A stretch of 64,000 nt of DNA from positions 7,192,001 through 7,256,000 of the forward strand of contig JBANDB010000003.1 in the NCBI GenBank assembly GCA_037576215.1, written 5' to 3'. The position numbers and the translations under genes were made by a program. This document shows, one piece after another, positions 1-11,740 of this stretch (position 1 is the first letter of the stretch; each line of letters opens with the position of its first letter). The DNA is from Armillaria gallica (lineage: Eukaryota; Basidiomycota; Agaricomycetes; Agaricales; Physalacriaceae). Under the pieces are notes generated by a model that saw nothing but the letters and a program-made list of their open reading frames with translations, was not told the DNA's origin and did not search any database.

Positions 1-9
1 GCCCCAGAC

Positions 10-95
10 GTTTCGGTGAGATTCTTGTCCGCTGTTTTGCACTCTGCTCACATGGCATGGTCCGATTCTCCCGTGCAGCGAAATCTCACCGAAAC
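10..95. repeat. 15-bp inverted repeat at the window edge
   Basis: GTTTCGGTGAGATTC at 10-24 is answered by its near-perfect reverse complement at about 81-95. The same GAAATCTCAC word reappears at about 211 and 23747, at the start of a dispersed repeat. It may be the end of a small element or a hairpin. Nothing coding is visible here. Confidence 0.5.
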
Positions 96-211
96 TTGAC
101 CGAAATGGATGGGGACGAGACTACTGCACCATAGACTACCACCAACAACACGAACATGAACACCACCATTGTCTGGACACTTTCAAGTGCTGGACAAGGT
201 TGATCTATGTG

Positions 212-450
212 AAATCTCACTATTCCTGGTTAAATTGTATGGACCTGGGAGCAAATGAACATCTCATTGTTGCCCCCAATGTGCGATGGGCTGCTAGCCT
301 GCTACAGAGTACACACTAATGTTGCAACGGGCGCAAATTAATGAATCCTAGTCAGTTCTTTGCTTGATTCGTGCGGCTCACCTAACATGCTCTTCAGTGC
401 TGACAATCATATACAAATAGCTATTTGGGATCATTTCTATACTGCTATCA
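212..450 (+). repeat. dispersed repeat, partner of 23747-24006
   Basis: This stretch matches 23747-24006 over about 240 bp in the same orientation. Both begin GAAATCTCACTA and share words such as GGGCTGCTAGCCTGCTAC and CACCTAACATGCTCTTCAGT. Most differences are CG here replaced by TG or CA or the reverse. The second copy carries an extra T-run of about 24 bp. No open frame is shared, so I regard it as a non-coding element relic. Confidence 0.8.
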
Positions 451-659
451 GCAAACTCTGGGTCATCATGTATCCATTACTGTGGCACACTTCCGTCAGA
501 AGACGCAGATAAGATGGTACATGTAATACTAGGCTGGGGATGAACATTTCATGAGTATAAGCTTGTCAAAGACCATGACAAGCCTGTCAACACCACTCAA
601 AAACAACCTATCCGGACTCCAGGAATTTTTTGATCAGGATTCGAACCCTATACCACCAC
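451..659. repeat. unassigned sequence ending in one half of a split tRNA-like element
   Basis: About 451-600 shows nothing I recognise. About 615-654 contains GGATTCGAACC, the reverse complement of a perfect pol III B-box (GGTTCGAATCC). The sequence resumes at 2028 on the other side of an LTR-like insertion. There the minus strand reads GGTAGTCTACTAATAC, an A-box-like word as in the tRNA-like repeat at 3915-3985. The two halves therefore formed one minus-strand tRNA-like unit before the insertion. ACCAC at 655-659 is the left target duplication. Confidence 0.55.
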
Positions 660-2027
660 TGATGTGCTCGGTAACGGCGAGTGGCAAATGGACTAGAGGC
701 TGGCAATGAACACCAACAACACTAAACCAATCACTAACTCTACACTTATCACCAATGTATTGAATTCGGGTGTTTCGAGTACGATAGAAGCACTCTGCAG
801 ACTTCAATAATCAAGGAAAGTTGTTTAAAGACGTTTTATTTCGTTACTAGTGAGCTATACAAGCGTACTACTCGCACTAGTGGGGTTTGTAAGACACAAT
901 TGGATGAATAGTGACTCGACTTGAGCTACTGCGCTCGCTCTGACTGGGACTGCTTCGAACTAGTGGCTCTCTTGGCCCTGTAATGTCTTACAAGTGAATA
1001 AACACTTGACTAGTCGCTTTCTAGGCAGACTAGTGGCACTCTTGGCCTAAGAATAATACTTTAAACTTTGAGAACTCGCTTGAACTAACTTCGAAACACT
1101 CTTGGCCTTTGCAGGACACAAAAGATTGCTCTAAGACACTTCTATTCACTCAATGCTATGGGTAACTTAGCGACTAGTAGCCGCTTCGTCCAGGTTAAGC
1201 ACAAAAGCCTTTAATTGGGGCACTAGATACTGACTAGTAGGTCACAATTGTGGGGATGGCTTGCCTGAGCTGCGCATGCGCCTATTCTACTACATATATA
1301 CTGGCCAACAAGGTACGATCGAGATATAAATAACTGACTAGAGGGGTATTATTGATAAGGATTTCTTGGCTAGTCACGAATAATGGTGAATAATCACGCA
1401 ATAGTCGGTCTAGAAACGGTCGCTTGCTGACTAGTGAGCTTAGGAGCTCCGCTAGCGGTTGTATTCCGTGTCCTGGGCCCAGCGACGCTCCACTAGTGCC
1501 AAGGATAAATGACTAGCCAGGCGAGCATGCCTGTAACAGCTGTCGATCGTGATCGAAGGCACAACCCGGCTATACTAGTTCCAATTGTAAATAGATCTGT
1601 ATCGTACTAGCCCGATCTGGACAGCTGCGCTTCATTTCTAAATTCATTTCTAAGTCCCGTTAGAGACTGCTGCACCGCTAGTCAACTCGTCTTAAGCACT
1701 CACGCACAGACTGTTCCACTAGTGACTGTACTTTCACGAGACCTGTATGTTCTGCTTCTTGTTGGGTGCACTTGTAGCTACCCCCGTCGACTAGCGGTCG
1801 TCATTTACTGACTCGCTTGGTACTCGAGGTGCTAGTCACACCGGCTGATAGACTTGACCCAATAGTGGTATTGTGCCTAAATCCTGGCTTGACTAGTAGC
1901 TTTCTGGCTTGACTATCAGCTTGAAGCCTCCGCTATAGTCCTTTAGTTATTGCTAGTCTAAGATAGATATGTGATAGTATGATTAAAAAATCGCAAAATC
2001 TAGGTGTGAACATGTAGACAGCGTATC
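660..2027 (+). mobile_element. LTR-like non-coding element, copy 1 (5-bp duplication ACCAC)
   Basis: The unit of about 1.37 kb starts TGATGTGCTCGGTAA and ends near GCAAAATCTA...GCGTATC. It is flanked by ACCAC on both sides (655-659 and 2028-2032). It resembles 2097-3755 at both ends: the GTGCTCGGTAA start, a GATAGAAGCACT block, a GTAAAGCC/GAAGCCTCC block and the AAAATCGCAAAATCTA end. It is rich in ACTAGT words and has no credible reading frame. If the last base is counted as A it has TG...CA ends, as in a solo LTR, with a 4-bp duplication. The LTR identity is inferred; the pairing and duplication are visible. Confidence 0.6.
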
Positions 2028-2096
2028 ACCACATAGCAGTATTAGTAGACTACCATAACCCAAACGTACTTTCTGTTAACCTCTAAGAATGACCGT

Positions 2097-3755
2097 TGAT
2101 GTGCTCGGTAATGGGCAGCGCACAAATGAAACTAGTGTCTAGATCGTCAATCTAGATACTAAATCACACACACACACACACAATCACCAATATTAAGTTC
2201 GAGGGTGAGTATGATAGAAGCACTTGTGGTGTACGTAGATTTCGATAATCAATTGGGTTTTTGCTTTAAAACAACTTTGATTCAAGTCTAGAAGTGTTTA
2301 CATGAGATACACTAATCGCGATAGCGAGGTATATGAACGTGGGGGTTTTGTAAGGTATAATTTGAGTGGCTTAGACTCGAAACAACATCGTCTAGAAGAG
2401 CTGGTAAGGCTTTAACTAGGGAAGCTTTAACAATCGAACAATCAAAGACCTAGAGGTCTACAAAGAGCGTAAAGGCTCTGGAGTACACGGACTCGATTAC
2501 AACACAAGCACATGCACTTGCAACAAAGAACCAAAGTTCTACAAAGAGTACACAGACTCTACAAAGAACACACAGGTCCTGGCTTCAAGTACAAGACTTG
2601 CAAAGAGTACACAGACTCTAGAGTACACAGACTCGTTAACTGTTCGAACTTAAAGTGTTCTAGTGCTTATTTCACTTCAACTAGGCAACATCTTCGGTCT
2701 GTGGTTGACTTAGCACGTCTAGATCACTTTAGTCAATGAGGGAGCATGAGGCCTTTGTATGTGGAGCAGTTCAATTAACTAGCAAGGCGCAAACATGGGG
2801 ACGACTCTTCTTCCTACTTAGTTCTTCTAGATTACTTATAGCTGCCCTTTTGGGGTTGACTTGGTAAACTTAATTCACTTCAGTCGAGGATATGCAATTT
2901 AAAACCAGTGATTGATTAGGTAGCTATAAGGCTACTAGCACAAACACGGGGGAATGCTTTCCTGCCATTATGCGTCTAGTTGCTGCTAATTTATACAATT
3001 TCTAGTCTAGGTATAGGAGCTTGTATCTAAAAGTAATTATGGTACGAGCTTTGGGTATCAATACAAACGATGAGTAATTAATTTACAAGGATTGCACCAT
3101 TCCAAGGTTTCTATTCAGTTGGACGGAATGACTAGTGGTCATTCTATTGCCGAGGAGTGTCCTAATGGTCCGTAGGAACTCCTTGCTTCTCCTTCATGCC
3201 TTGCTGTGTGGACTTCTATTCAATACTACGAATTGCGCAGTATTTCGAGGATGTAACCACTGATCGTGATCAATCGTTGGACCGAGATTGTATTTGCTTC
3301 GATCACTGCATGATCTTTAACTATCTCGGCGCCAAGCATCGGTTATTCAGTTATTCCTAGTTTTAGTCATGTTCTAGACTAAGTTCATTTTACTGTGTGT
3401 ATCGTTGTGGACTTAGCAATCCTTTTCTAGGTTTATTCAAGTTGTCGAGATGACGAGTCATCTAGTCCTTCTGTGTTCTGCTTTATTGTTTGTATCTCAT
3501 CTCAATGTGTCCCTTGGTTCCGACTGTAAATAGTCTTGTTTTGGGCAGGGAATAGCATTCAATGTTGAAGGCTTATAGAGTTGACTCATCTAGATGTCGC
3601 TTCTAAGTCCATTCTGACACTGTACTGCTCACTATCTTATGTAGTATACTAGCTATCAGTGTAAAGCCTTCACTATAGCTCTCTGTACCGCTTGTAGACT
3701 GCGCTATTTGATAGAAAATCGCAAAATCTACAGGTAGCCTGATACCAAGCATATC
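2097..3755 (+). mobile_element. LTR-like non-coding element, copy 2 (5-bp duplication ACCGT)
   Basis: Second, diverged copy of the unit at 660-2027, about 1.66 kb, in the same orientation. It is flanked by ACCGT at 2092-2096 and 3756-3760. It contains a (CA)n run near 2166-2182 and a local block of GAGTACACAGACTC repeats at 2480-2640. The short frames here (for example 2512-2739) come from those repeats and are not taken as genes. The different duplication shows this was an independent insertion and not a tandem copying of copy 1. Confidence 0.6.
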
Positions 3756-3769
3756 ACCGTGCATTTTAT

Positions 3770-4172
3770 ATGACAAATCCAAGCACCTTAATGAACATCT
3801 CACCAGGTGAGCGACTTTTCGATGGCTATTTCATGAGAGCCTGATCCACCTCAAGTTAGAAGAAGATAATATCAAAAATATGGGAAACAAAAACAGGCTT
3901 TGGAAGTCACAATATCAATTGGGACTCGAACCCAAATCCTGCAGCCAGGTTAATGCTATGAGACTACCAAGGACACAACCATTGGTACCATCAACAGAGC
4001 AATAGTCGACCAACTAACTCGTGGTCGTCCGATTGCAACATCACGCATCTTTGTACTTTCTGATTGGGACTCAAACTTGACGTCCGAACTCTATGTAGCA
4101 TCATGAGACTACCAAAGGCTCTTATACATCTTCCCCTCCATGGCACCATTAGATTCCTCATTTTCGGCACCC
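3770..4172 (-). repeat. tRNA-like (SINE-like) repeat, first half
   Basis: On the minus strand about 3915-3985 reads as a tRNA-like module, with A-box-like GGTAGTCTCATAG and a perfect B-box GGTTCGAGTCC. The sequence from 3900 to 4172 matches 27845-28090, including the word CTAACTCGTGGTCG. The match resumes at about 7610 after an inserted element and continues to 8015. A second, weaker T-arm-like word lies near 4063-4075. It is probably a tRNA-derived repeat; no cloverleaf good enough for a working tRNA is seen. Confidence 0.65.
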
Positions 4173-4519
4173 CATGTCCCTAGGCTATGGCAAATGGCCT
4201 GTCAAAGGACCTAAAATCATTTGGCAAATATGAATTGTTTGGCACAGCCACATTCTGGCACCTGGGCTATACCTATGGCAGCTTTGTAAGCTGCAACAAA
4301 AGGCCCAGATGACCAGCTGTATCCTCGGTTTCTCAATTTCATGCTCTCCTGGTCAATTCTGGAACCCGGAAATTTTTATTCCAACCTAAAATATACTGCA
4401 GAATTGATTTATAACGCAACCCAAAACATTAGCAAGGGGCAAAAGCTGGATTGGTCCGAAACTTTTTGGATGACCTTTTTTTAATAATTAAACAGGATGT
4501 ATTTGTGATGAAAAAGAGT

Positions 4520-4600
4520 TGAGGCAGCAGCGATTTGAACACTCATACTACAGTAATACAAATACGCATTAACCACTATACCAGAAGACCATTGTATATT
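4520..4600 (-). repeat. tRNA-like sequence with downstream T-run
   Basis: The minus strand reads GGTATAGTGGTTAATGCG, close to the tRNA A-box region, followed about 35 nt later by GTGTTCAAATC, a B-box with one or two changes. A TTTTT pol III-type stop lies about 15 nt further on (near 4510). Acceptor and anticodon stems pair poorly, so I call it a tRNA-derived relic and not a tRNA gene. Confidence 0.45.
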
Positions 4601-5169
4601 GATAAACGTAGCTATAAACATGTTCATACAAACGAATATTCAGTATGTAAAAAAAAATATCCCCCCTGTGGTGGGCACAGTGAGGGCATGCGTCGATGGC
4701 ATCCATAGTATGTGTGGTAAACGGAGGCACCACCATTGCCTGTGGGTAAACGGATGCTTTGGGGATAGTCGGAGGTGGTATGGTGTCAGCGAGAGCGAGA
4801 AAACCGGGCGGAGTGGTTTCGACCCCCTGTCGACAGCAACAATGGGGTCTGGGAGGGAAGGGGACCTCCCCATCATCTTCCCCGATGTCAAAAACGGGGC
4901 TGGTGGGGTTGAGGAGAGGATAGATGGAATGCGGGGGGTGTTATGGGGTGGAACAGTCCGGGATGAGATTGGGGAGCCGGTGCACGACGATGGCGGGGTC
5001 TGGGAGACTGGCACACGACAGATTCATGTTCCCCCACCCAAAGAGTGGGGGATGCATGAGTCTGGGACATCTGGGACACCTGGGATGATCGGGGCAGACC
5101 CATGTTGCGGTTGGGCGGGGTCGACAGCGGCGAGCGTGGTGGTGGTCATACAGCCTTGATGTTGGGCGC

Positions 5170-5720
5170 GTTCGGAGAGCCCAATAGCCCTTACCCTATA
5201 CCCATGAGGACCCGGTCATTGACTTCATCATCGACCATCGGGATCCTGATCACCGTCCTGCCATCCCGCCGTCACTCTCTCGCCTCCCTACATGTTCCCT
5301 GCCGCTCCTTCAACCACTGATACCTTCCCCCAGGTCCTCCAATGGCCCCGCAGCAGACAACGATGGCTTAACCTCACTACTGGTGTCGTCGTCGATCCAT
5401 TTATCGTCGGCATCGTCGGTGGTTTGCAGACGAGACTGTGCTCATAAAGCTTCGAAGCTAGGCGCATCTGTCGTGTACTCAAGATGTTCGTCGACCCCTA
5501 GACATGCAGAGTCGTCAACCTCGTTGTCGGCCATCAGGGTCCCGGTCACTGTCGCGCCCTCCCACCCTCCCTCTCGTGCCTCCCTGTACCTCCCCTGTAG
5601 CTCCTCCCTGCAACGGAGCCTTGCCCTAGGTCCCACAATGAGCCTGCATCGGAGTATGATGCCACTACCCTCGTTGTCGTCGTTGTCGTCGAGCCAATCA
5701 TTGTCATCATTATTGTCCTC
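5170..5720 (+). repeat. degenerate direct duplication, about 318-bp spacing, with GTC-rich tracts
   Basis: The block at about 5205-5400 recurs at about 5520-5720 in the same order: GGTCC/GATCC-CGGTCAC, then CCTCCC-TAC, then CCAGGTCCTCC/CCTAGGTCCCAC, then a run of TCGTTGTCGTCG-type triplets. The long frames on both strands across 4600-5760 are a by-product of this GC-rich triplet composition, so no gene is called. Confidence 0.55.
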
Positions 5721-7607
5721 TGTTTATGGGCATTATGCTATCCTACTCGCAGATGGCGACTGATATGCGATCCCAAGACGTATTCCAGGTCCTATATGTG
5801 TATGAATCTGGTACACAACGGCGATTGGCCCTGATATGGATGTGAGGGCAACTGCGTCAGTTGGGGTGGTGGGGATGGGGTCGTTGTCGTTGCGGCGGGG
5901 ATCTTTGTGTTCATCGTGCATTGCGGGGTCGTTCCTTGTCATTGGTATATATGAAACGAAGTTGCCTCGTTTGAGGACTTATACGTGAGGGGTGGGTATC
6001 GGGATGGGTACGATCCGGGGCTCTTGAAGCTCCTGTGTGCATTAAAAATACCTAACAAAGAGGAATCAGTAATGAAATAAATGAAACATACCATTATTTA
6101 TGCAAAAATAGCTCGGTTTGAGCTCAGCGCGAGCATGGTGAGAGGGTATGGTGGTGGTAAGACGACAAAAAAGAAGCCGTACAGCCACTCGATCGCTGTG
6201 CGGATGGACGGTCCATGGTGACCGACCAAGCAGAATGCACCCTCGAGATGGATCCTCTGCTTGCATCAGCCTCTCCGAATCCCCGAAAACTGCTAATATC
6301 CAGTGCTATATGTACTCAAAATATTTATATGTACTTTCAGCTTTATCCCAATATCTGTAGCTTCAGCAAAGTAGTATTTCTCAGGCCATTCTTGTGTGTT
6401 CAAAGGATACTATAGGTGCGTAGAGCTCCATACTGACCCAATGAGCATGAATTTTCTTGGATTTGTATATACATGCATGCTAAATTTTGAACTCATAATC
6501 CAATCCAGCCCAATCTACTCATCTTGTTGTCACTATCCATATTAACCATTGAGTAACAGTCAGTTTCAATCAGAATGTCCTTAGGCTCATTTTGCATACC
6601 GCAAGCTCCGGCCATATATCCGATTCAGGGCGGATGGATCCGTCTATTTCTATTATTGTTAATCTGTGCTGGGTGTACTTTGGAGCCCATGATATCATGA
6701 TACGAACATGCATCGTGTCGTATTCTGTTGAAGAGGTGGGGTTCATTGCACTTATTGTTGTTTGTCTGAGAATTGGGGACAGTATACAGTACTAGGTTTC
6801 ATTTGGAAGTAGAAAGGATGTGCATATATAAATAAGTTGACCTTTTGGTGTCCAGAAAAGCCCTGCAGGGGACGAAATCGTGAAGGGATGGCATTTGGAT
6901 TCCAGACCACAGCCAAATCAGAGTATCCAGCAAACTCCGAAAATGGTCAAAATGTGTCGTTTTCTGCAGATTTTCTGTCGTTCATTGATTGTGTTGGCTA
7001 TAGAACTACCTGACAAACATATAATAATATATGTGTGTGTGTGTTGACTGCATAGTACGCAAATCGTCCTGCACATTGCAAAATTCTGCAACCACTTTTC
7101 TGTGTGACCCCATTGGGAATGGTATCTTCCCACGGCCAGCTACATCCAAGCGTGCGTGGTCCCATCCAGCCAAAATAGGCTGCGCCTGGCTCGGGAGGCA
7201 ACGCCAGAACATCAAATAATATTTTTTTGGACTGTACAGTTTTTTTCTGGGCCAAGCAGCGAGCAGGAGGGTGGGATATTCAGTGCCCAACACCCAGTAC
7301 AATCAGTGGACCCTATTTGCAATGTGATCCAGTTATTTGGGTAATACCAATTACCGGCACCCAGTAGCCATATGGCACCAGTTTTGCATCTTTTGAATTC
7401 TGTACCCAAAAATTTTCAAAAATATTTTGCAGCCAAAAATCTGAAATTTATCTGGGCCAAAAACGAAAAATTTCCCAGATTTATGGGTAGCTACTGCATA
7501 TGCACCTGGCTATATGTAGTCCAGATGTGGCTGTGCCAAACGATTCATATTTGCCAAATGATTTTAGGTCAATTGACCTAACCATTTGGCTGTTAAGAGG
7601 GACATGG

Positions 7608-8015
7608 CCTGTTTTCGGAACTCCGAACTCACAAATGAAATGGGCCGTGACCCATGGCAATGACGAAAGAAGTATATTGATACAAAATTTTGATGCCTAT
7701 CAGATATGATCGCCTATGAAATAGCTGCTAAGCTACCAGGGACCATCATATTTTTCATCTCTATCATGCATCACCAATCGTCGTAGAAGCAACAGCGAAG
7801 TATCCAGTATGTATCAACCTCTCCCTGTCAAGAGAAGGGAAAGAACGGAGCGTAGTTCAAATGGGGGCCCGCCTGGTGCTCAGTGCCATCCCAGGATCCA
7901 CTATAAACCTTGAAAAACCCAGAATACAACAGGAGTATAACGCACAAATAGGCCAGAGTGGGAGACAAACCCAGTTTTCAAATATCAAACATGGGAAAGC
8001 TCACTACCATGATGA
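7608..8015 (-). repeat. tRNA-like (SINE-like) repeat, second half
   Basis: Continuation of the repeat that starts at 3770. The order of words here (AGCTGCTAAGCTACCAGGGA, ATGCATCACC, AACCTCTCC, GCCATCCCAGG) matches 28200-28450 in the intact copy. A decayed T-arm word sits near 7960-7975. The 79-aa frame at 7861-8100 overlaps this and is not conserved in the other copy, so it is not called as a gene. Confidence 0.65.
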
Positions 8016-8722
8016 GATTATCGTCCCACTGCCCAGCGTCCACAAAAAATTTAATTCAACCTGTTCGGTCATCCTCGAGCATGCAAAGACTGACTCGTGA
8101 TGTGCCTGAGGCCATTACAAAGTGGTCTGAGTGATGGGGCAATGGTCGTTATGCCTGATACCGACCATTGGGCGAACAAGCCATTTCACACTACAACAGG
8201 TGTCAGTACATATTAGTGAATAAAGAATAGCAGTCACTCACTGTCGAATTTCTAAGTAGCGCTGACATGCACTAGCACATGAGTCGTTATGAGAAAGATC
8301 AATAGCCTGCACTTTAGCCTGAGAACTTATCAATCCACTGTGGAAAAAGTATGCAGTCATCCCATCCCTCAGTGTCTTTGGCCACTAAAGATAGCACGAA
8401 AGACAGTATCCATCCAGTCCATCCATTGCTTGGTCGCGGAGCTGTAAAGTGAGGCAAGTCATCATAATGACGTTGCCTGCACTTATTATGTGCATCCCAC
8501 TCTGAGCGCTTCATCTCCCCGGGACAAGTCACCATGGCTGAGGGCTAAGCCATTGTTAGACTTTGAATGCATGTCAGAAAGGAAGAACCACACATTTACA
8601 TGAAACCCTACCCAGAGGGCACTGCCATTGGCAACAAATTTCACCAAGCGCATCATTGTCAACGCTGCGTAGAGAATAGAGGACATCTTTTTGTTGTGGT
8701 CGACTCTGGTAGAGAAGCAGTG
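8016..8722 (+). repeat. Rep-A copy I, segment 1
   Basis: This matches 56095-57065 of the uninterrupted Rep-A copy, with a deletion inside. Shared words include TGTTCGGTCATCCTCGAG, GACCATTGGGC, GTCAGAAAGGAAGAACCAC and the GTAGAGAAGCAG end. The copy carries many CG to TG/CA differences. It stops exactly where the TGATGAGCC insertion begins and resumes at 11720. Confidence 0.7.
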
Positions 8723-11719
8723 ATGAGCCTCCAGGCTCTGTGCGCTCTGAAATCGCGGACACCACTTACAATTTATCGCCTATCTCCCTTACGCGGCCTT
8801 TCACTAAACTAAATGTTGCAAGCCTGGCACGGGTAGAATCATATTAAATCTCCCACTCTATGCGAACTTTCACTTCGATATCCATGAGTCATTGTGCCTC
8901 CAGGCACATTGATTGCCAATCCTTCTGCAGTAAAATAGACACGCATCATTATTCTAGGCCTTTGCACGTGGACAGAGCCATATGGTCACATGGTTTAACT
9001 ACGCATAGGCTATGCATAGCTACGGATTCTCAAGAGGCCATATGGATACGCCTTTACAGCTTAGAAATATAGTAGAGATTAGTGAGCCATTAACTGCGGC
9101 TGAGTAAGTAGTAAGTAAATTAGTAAACCTTCTGTAGCTTTATTAGGCTACACGAACTTTTAATAAGTATGCACAGTAGAGTAGCACACGGTATAGTGAA
9201 CTACGGTTACAAATAGTTTGCTACACTCACAAATCATGTACTGCGGTTATCAAGTCAAGGTAAAAGTTCGCTTACTTAGCAAGTACAGTTCTGTAGTATA
9301 AAAGATAACGGCCTGTAGATAGAAAAGAACAGTTCTCCATAGAGGATACACACACCACACCTACCACCCAATACATGCAAATTAAAGTTAATATCTCTAC
9401 ATTCTTAAGAGATATAACACTTTGCGAAGTTTCTCCAAACTCGCTAGCTACCAAGTGTTAAATAACTTGATTCATGTCCTCTCATCCAAAACACAAGCAA
9501 GGGTATCATATAAAGACTACCTTGTTTGTCATCCTCCTGTCATAAATTCGCATACCTGAAGACTTCAAAGGGTAATCCGTAGCTAGGATTCCGAACTTTA
9601 GTCTCTAACACCAACAGCATACTGTTCCTATAAGTTAGGAACGATACTAATTCGAGTTTCTCTAGATAAGCCAGCTCCATCTCTGTGTTTCTCTAAAGAA
9701 AGCACGCGAGCATAGGAAAATAGATTCTACCGGAACCATAGCCAGGATTCCAACACCACATAGTTCACACTGCATCTAGGTCACCCCTGCTCAGCATACA
9801 CCCACGTTTACGCACCTTTTCCCTTCCAGGAAAGTTCACTGATGGGCCTTAGACTTCCATGGCAATGGCAACACCAACTCGGAATGAGCTTGGTTAATTA
9901 ATGTAGTGGCACGGCAATCAAGGTGATCATGTGTGCAAGTGGTTCGGGGCACCTCCGTGCAGTAGAACAATTCCTCTATATGCAAGAATACACTGTGACT
10001 TTAAGTCTGCGAAGTAGTACTGCTTGGTAGTCAAGTACTAAATGCTATGGCTTCAAGCCGGTAGGGATCTCTCGGAATGAGAGGGAACGAAAATGGGTAT
10101 GACGTGAATACCATGAATCCATATGAGAAAACATGCTGCGAGACTAGAAAACGTCACTCAACGGTAATCGGAGCGGGGTGAACGATGGAGAATAGACTAA
10201 ACGGTCAGCAATAATCTATGGGTGAGCGAGGCGATGAGAAAACGGCATGGGGACTGCGAGTGGCGAAATAAATGTGGAACAAGGTGCTGAAGGTGGGCTG
10301 GCAAGAGAAAACGTGGAACTACGAAAACTGGTGGCGATACTGGTCCTATACGATGCGATGGTGCTGAGTCGATGTCAAAACTTGTCTGGTACTGAAACGA
10401 TCCTATCCTATGTCAAACTAACCTTCAAGTCCACTCGAGGGACTGATACTATACGAAAACTTGCTGAACTGATCCTAAGTCTGCTCTGAGACTACCCAAG
10501 TGGGCGACGATAACGATGGCGAAAGTGAAACTGTAAAAACTCCAATGGTGCGAAAGTGAAACGATGACGGCCTATAAAAGATAACGTGGGCGAGGTATGG
10601 CGTGGCGATCACGTATTGGCACAGTATGAGCGTGCACCAATAGTGTTGAGAGCGAAGAGCACGTAATGAAGGACTCTTCACAGTTAAAAACCATGGGATA
10701 ACTCTGGTAAGCTCAAGAGTCGACGTGCAATCGAGAATATGCTGGTGTAAACAATATATTGCCGTAGAACGGTAAATAAATGTTGTTTACTGGCGATAGA
10801 CTAGAGCGTGATGGTAATTGATGTAGTCTGGGGTCAACTGGAGATGAACTGCCTGCAACTACATTTTCTGACTAGTTTTTATACTACAAGTACGAATTTA
10901 TAAATAGAGTAAATATGCGAGACTTAGTAAGGCTGTAAGGCCTTGGCTTTGTAAAAATTGGAGGAAACATATGGTGCTTTGTCTTCTAAAGTAACAGCAA
11001 CTCGTCGACGTTGCCGCGTATGGATGCGAACCGTATGGTTTGGCTGAGCAATGCACGGATCGTTAGGTGCTGTTTAGCTGCGGATTACTTGAGCGATAGT
11101 CGTCGTGCTGAGGAGTACGTGTGGGGTAACGTTTTCTTGAGGCCTTGGCGAAGTAACAGCCTTAGTAAACATGGTCTGTAGATGCCGTAGCTGGGAGGGT
11201 ACTCACGTCAATCACGCTATTTTCATTAAGTGATCAATGAGCACGTCAACTAGGTGCTTCTGAGTGATGCGTCAATTCTGTATTGGGATGATTGTCGATC
11301 GAAGGTGCCTTGCCGTGATGAAGTACGGCAATTAGGATGCATGGCAAGATGGGATGGATAACAAAGCGTGGAAGGAGTGGTTGCCGTAGGATGAAAGTGG
11401 TATCAGTGTGCATGCAATCATTGGTTTGCTGAAAGGCCGTTGAAGGGACAATAGCATTAATTATCAGGCAAAATCCACGAATTCTGAGCGTACAGAGCCT
11501 GGAGGCTCATCATCACGTACATACCTTGCGTCTCTGAACAGCCTTCAGAGAATCATAACAAAGCATAGCAATACTTCACTACACCACCAGGAAGCTACAG
11601 TCATCGCATGGAGGTGCAAGACTAGACTCACTAGAACCTGCCTTCAGATTCTGTGTTTGGTTACACTAGCCGTTACAGGTCTTGTGTTTTCTGCCTGCAG
11701 GAGTCTCTAGGTTCATCAG
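8723..11719. mobile_element. 3.0 kb insertion with TGATGARCCT inverted ends
   Basis: Defined by comparison with uninterrupted Rep-A, which is broken at 8722/11720. The left end TGATGAGCCTCCAGGCTCTG occurs inverted at 11502-11522 and, more decayed, at the extreme right (AGGTTCATCA, 11710-11719). The flanks GCAG and GCGG may be a 4-bp duplication. The interior is non-coding: AT-rich with GTAGTAAG/CTACGGTTAC words at 9060-9300, then a stretch at 10080-10700 rich in GAAAAC words. The 80-aa frame at 10247 shows no family signature. Confidence 0.6.
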
Positions 11720-11740
11720 CGGAGCACAGCCTCGGATGCA
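11720..11740 (+). repeat. Rep-A copy I, sliver between two insertions
   Basis: GGAGCACAGCCTCGGATG corresponds to AGAGCACAGCGTCGGATG at 30018-30036. It is a 20-bp island of the target repeat left between two mobile elements. It fixes the ends of both neighbours. Confidence 0.6.

Larger units (their letters stand above)
4173..7607. mobile_element. 3.4 kb DNA-transposon relic with terminal inverted repeats
   Basis: The left end (4173-4275) and right end (about 7505-7607) are inverted copies, sharing CATGTCCCT, GACCTAAAATCATTTGGC and TTTGGCACAGCCACAT. Candidate 10-bp flanks TTTTCGGCAC and TTTTCGGAAC lie outside the repeats, which would suit a MULE-like family, but this is uncertain. The element interrupts the tRNA-like repeat that is continuous at 27845-28520. 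The interior has a GC-rich block (4660-6000) and scattered short frames on both strands with no family signature. No transposase was recognised, so it is probably a non-autonomous or decayed copy. Confidence 0.7.

Noticed and set aside
4599..5159. 186-aa open frame on the plus strand with an overlapping 124-aa minus frame
   Set aside because: Both are products of GC-rich triplet sequence; neither has a recognisable domain, splice signals or a conserved partner.
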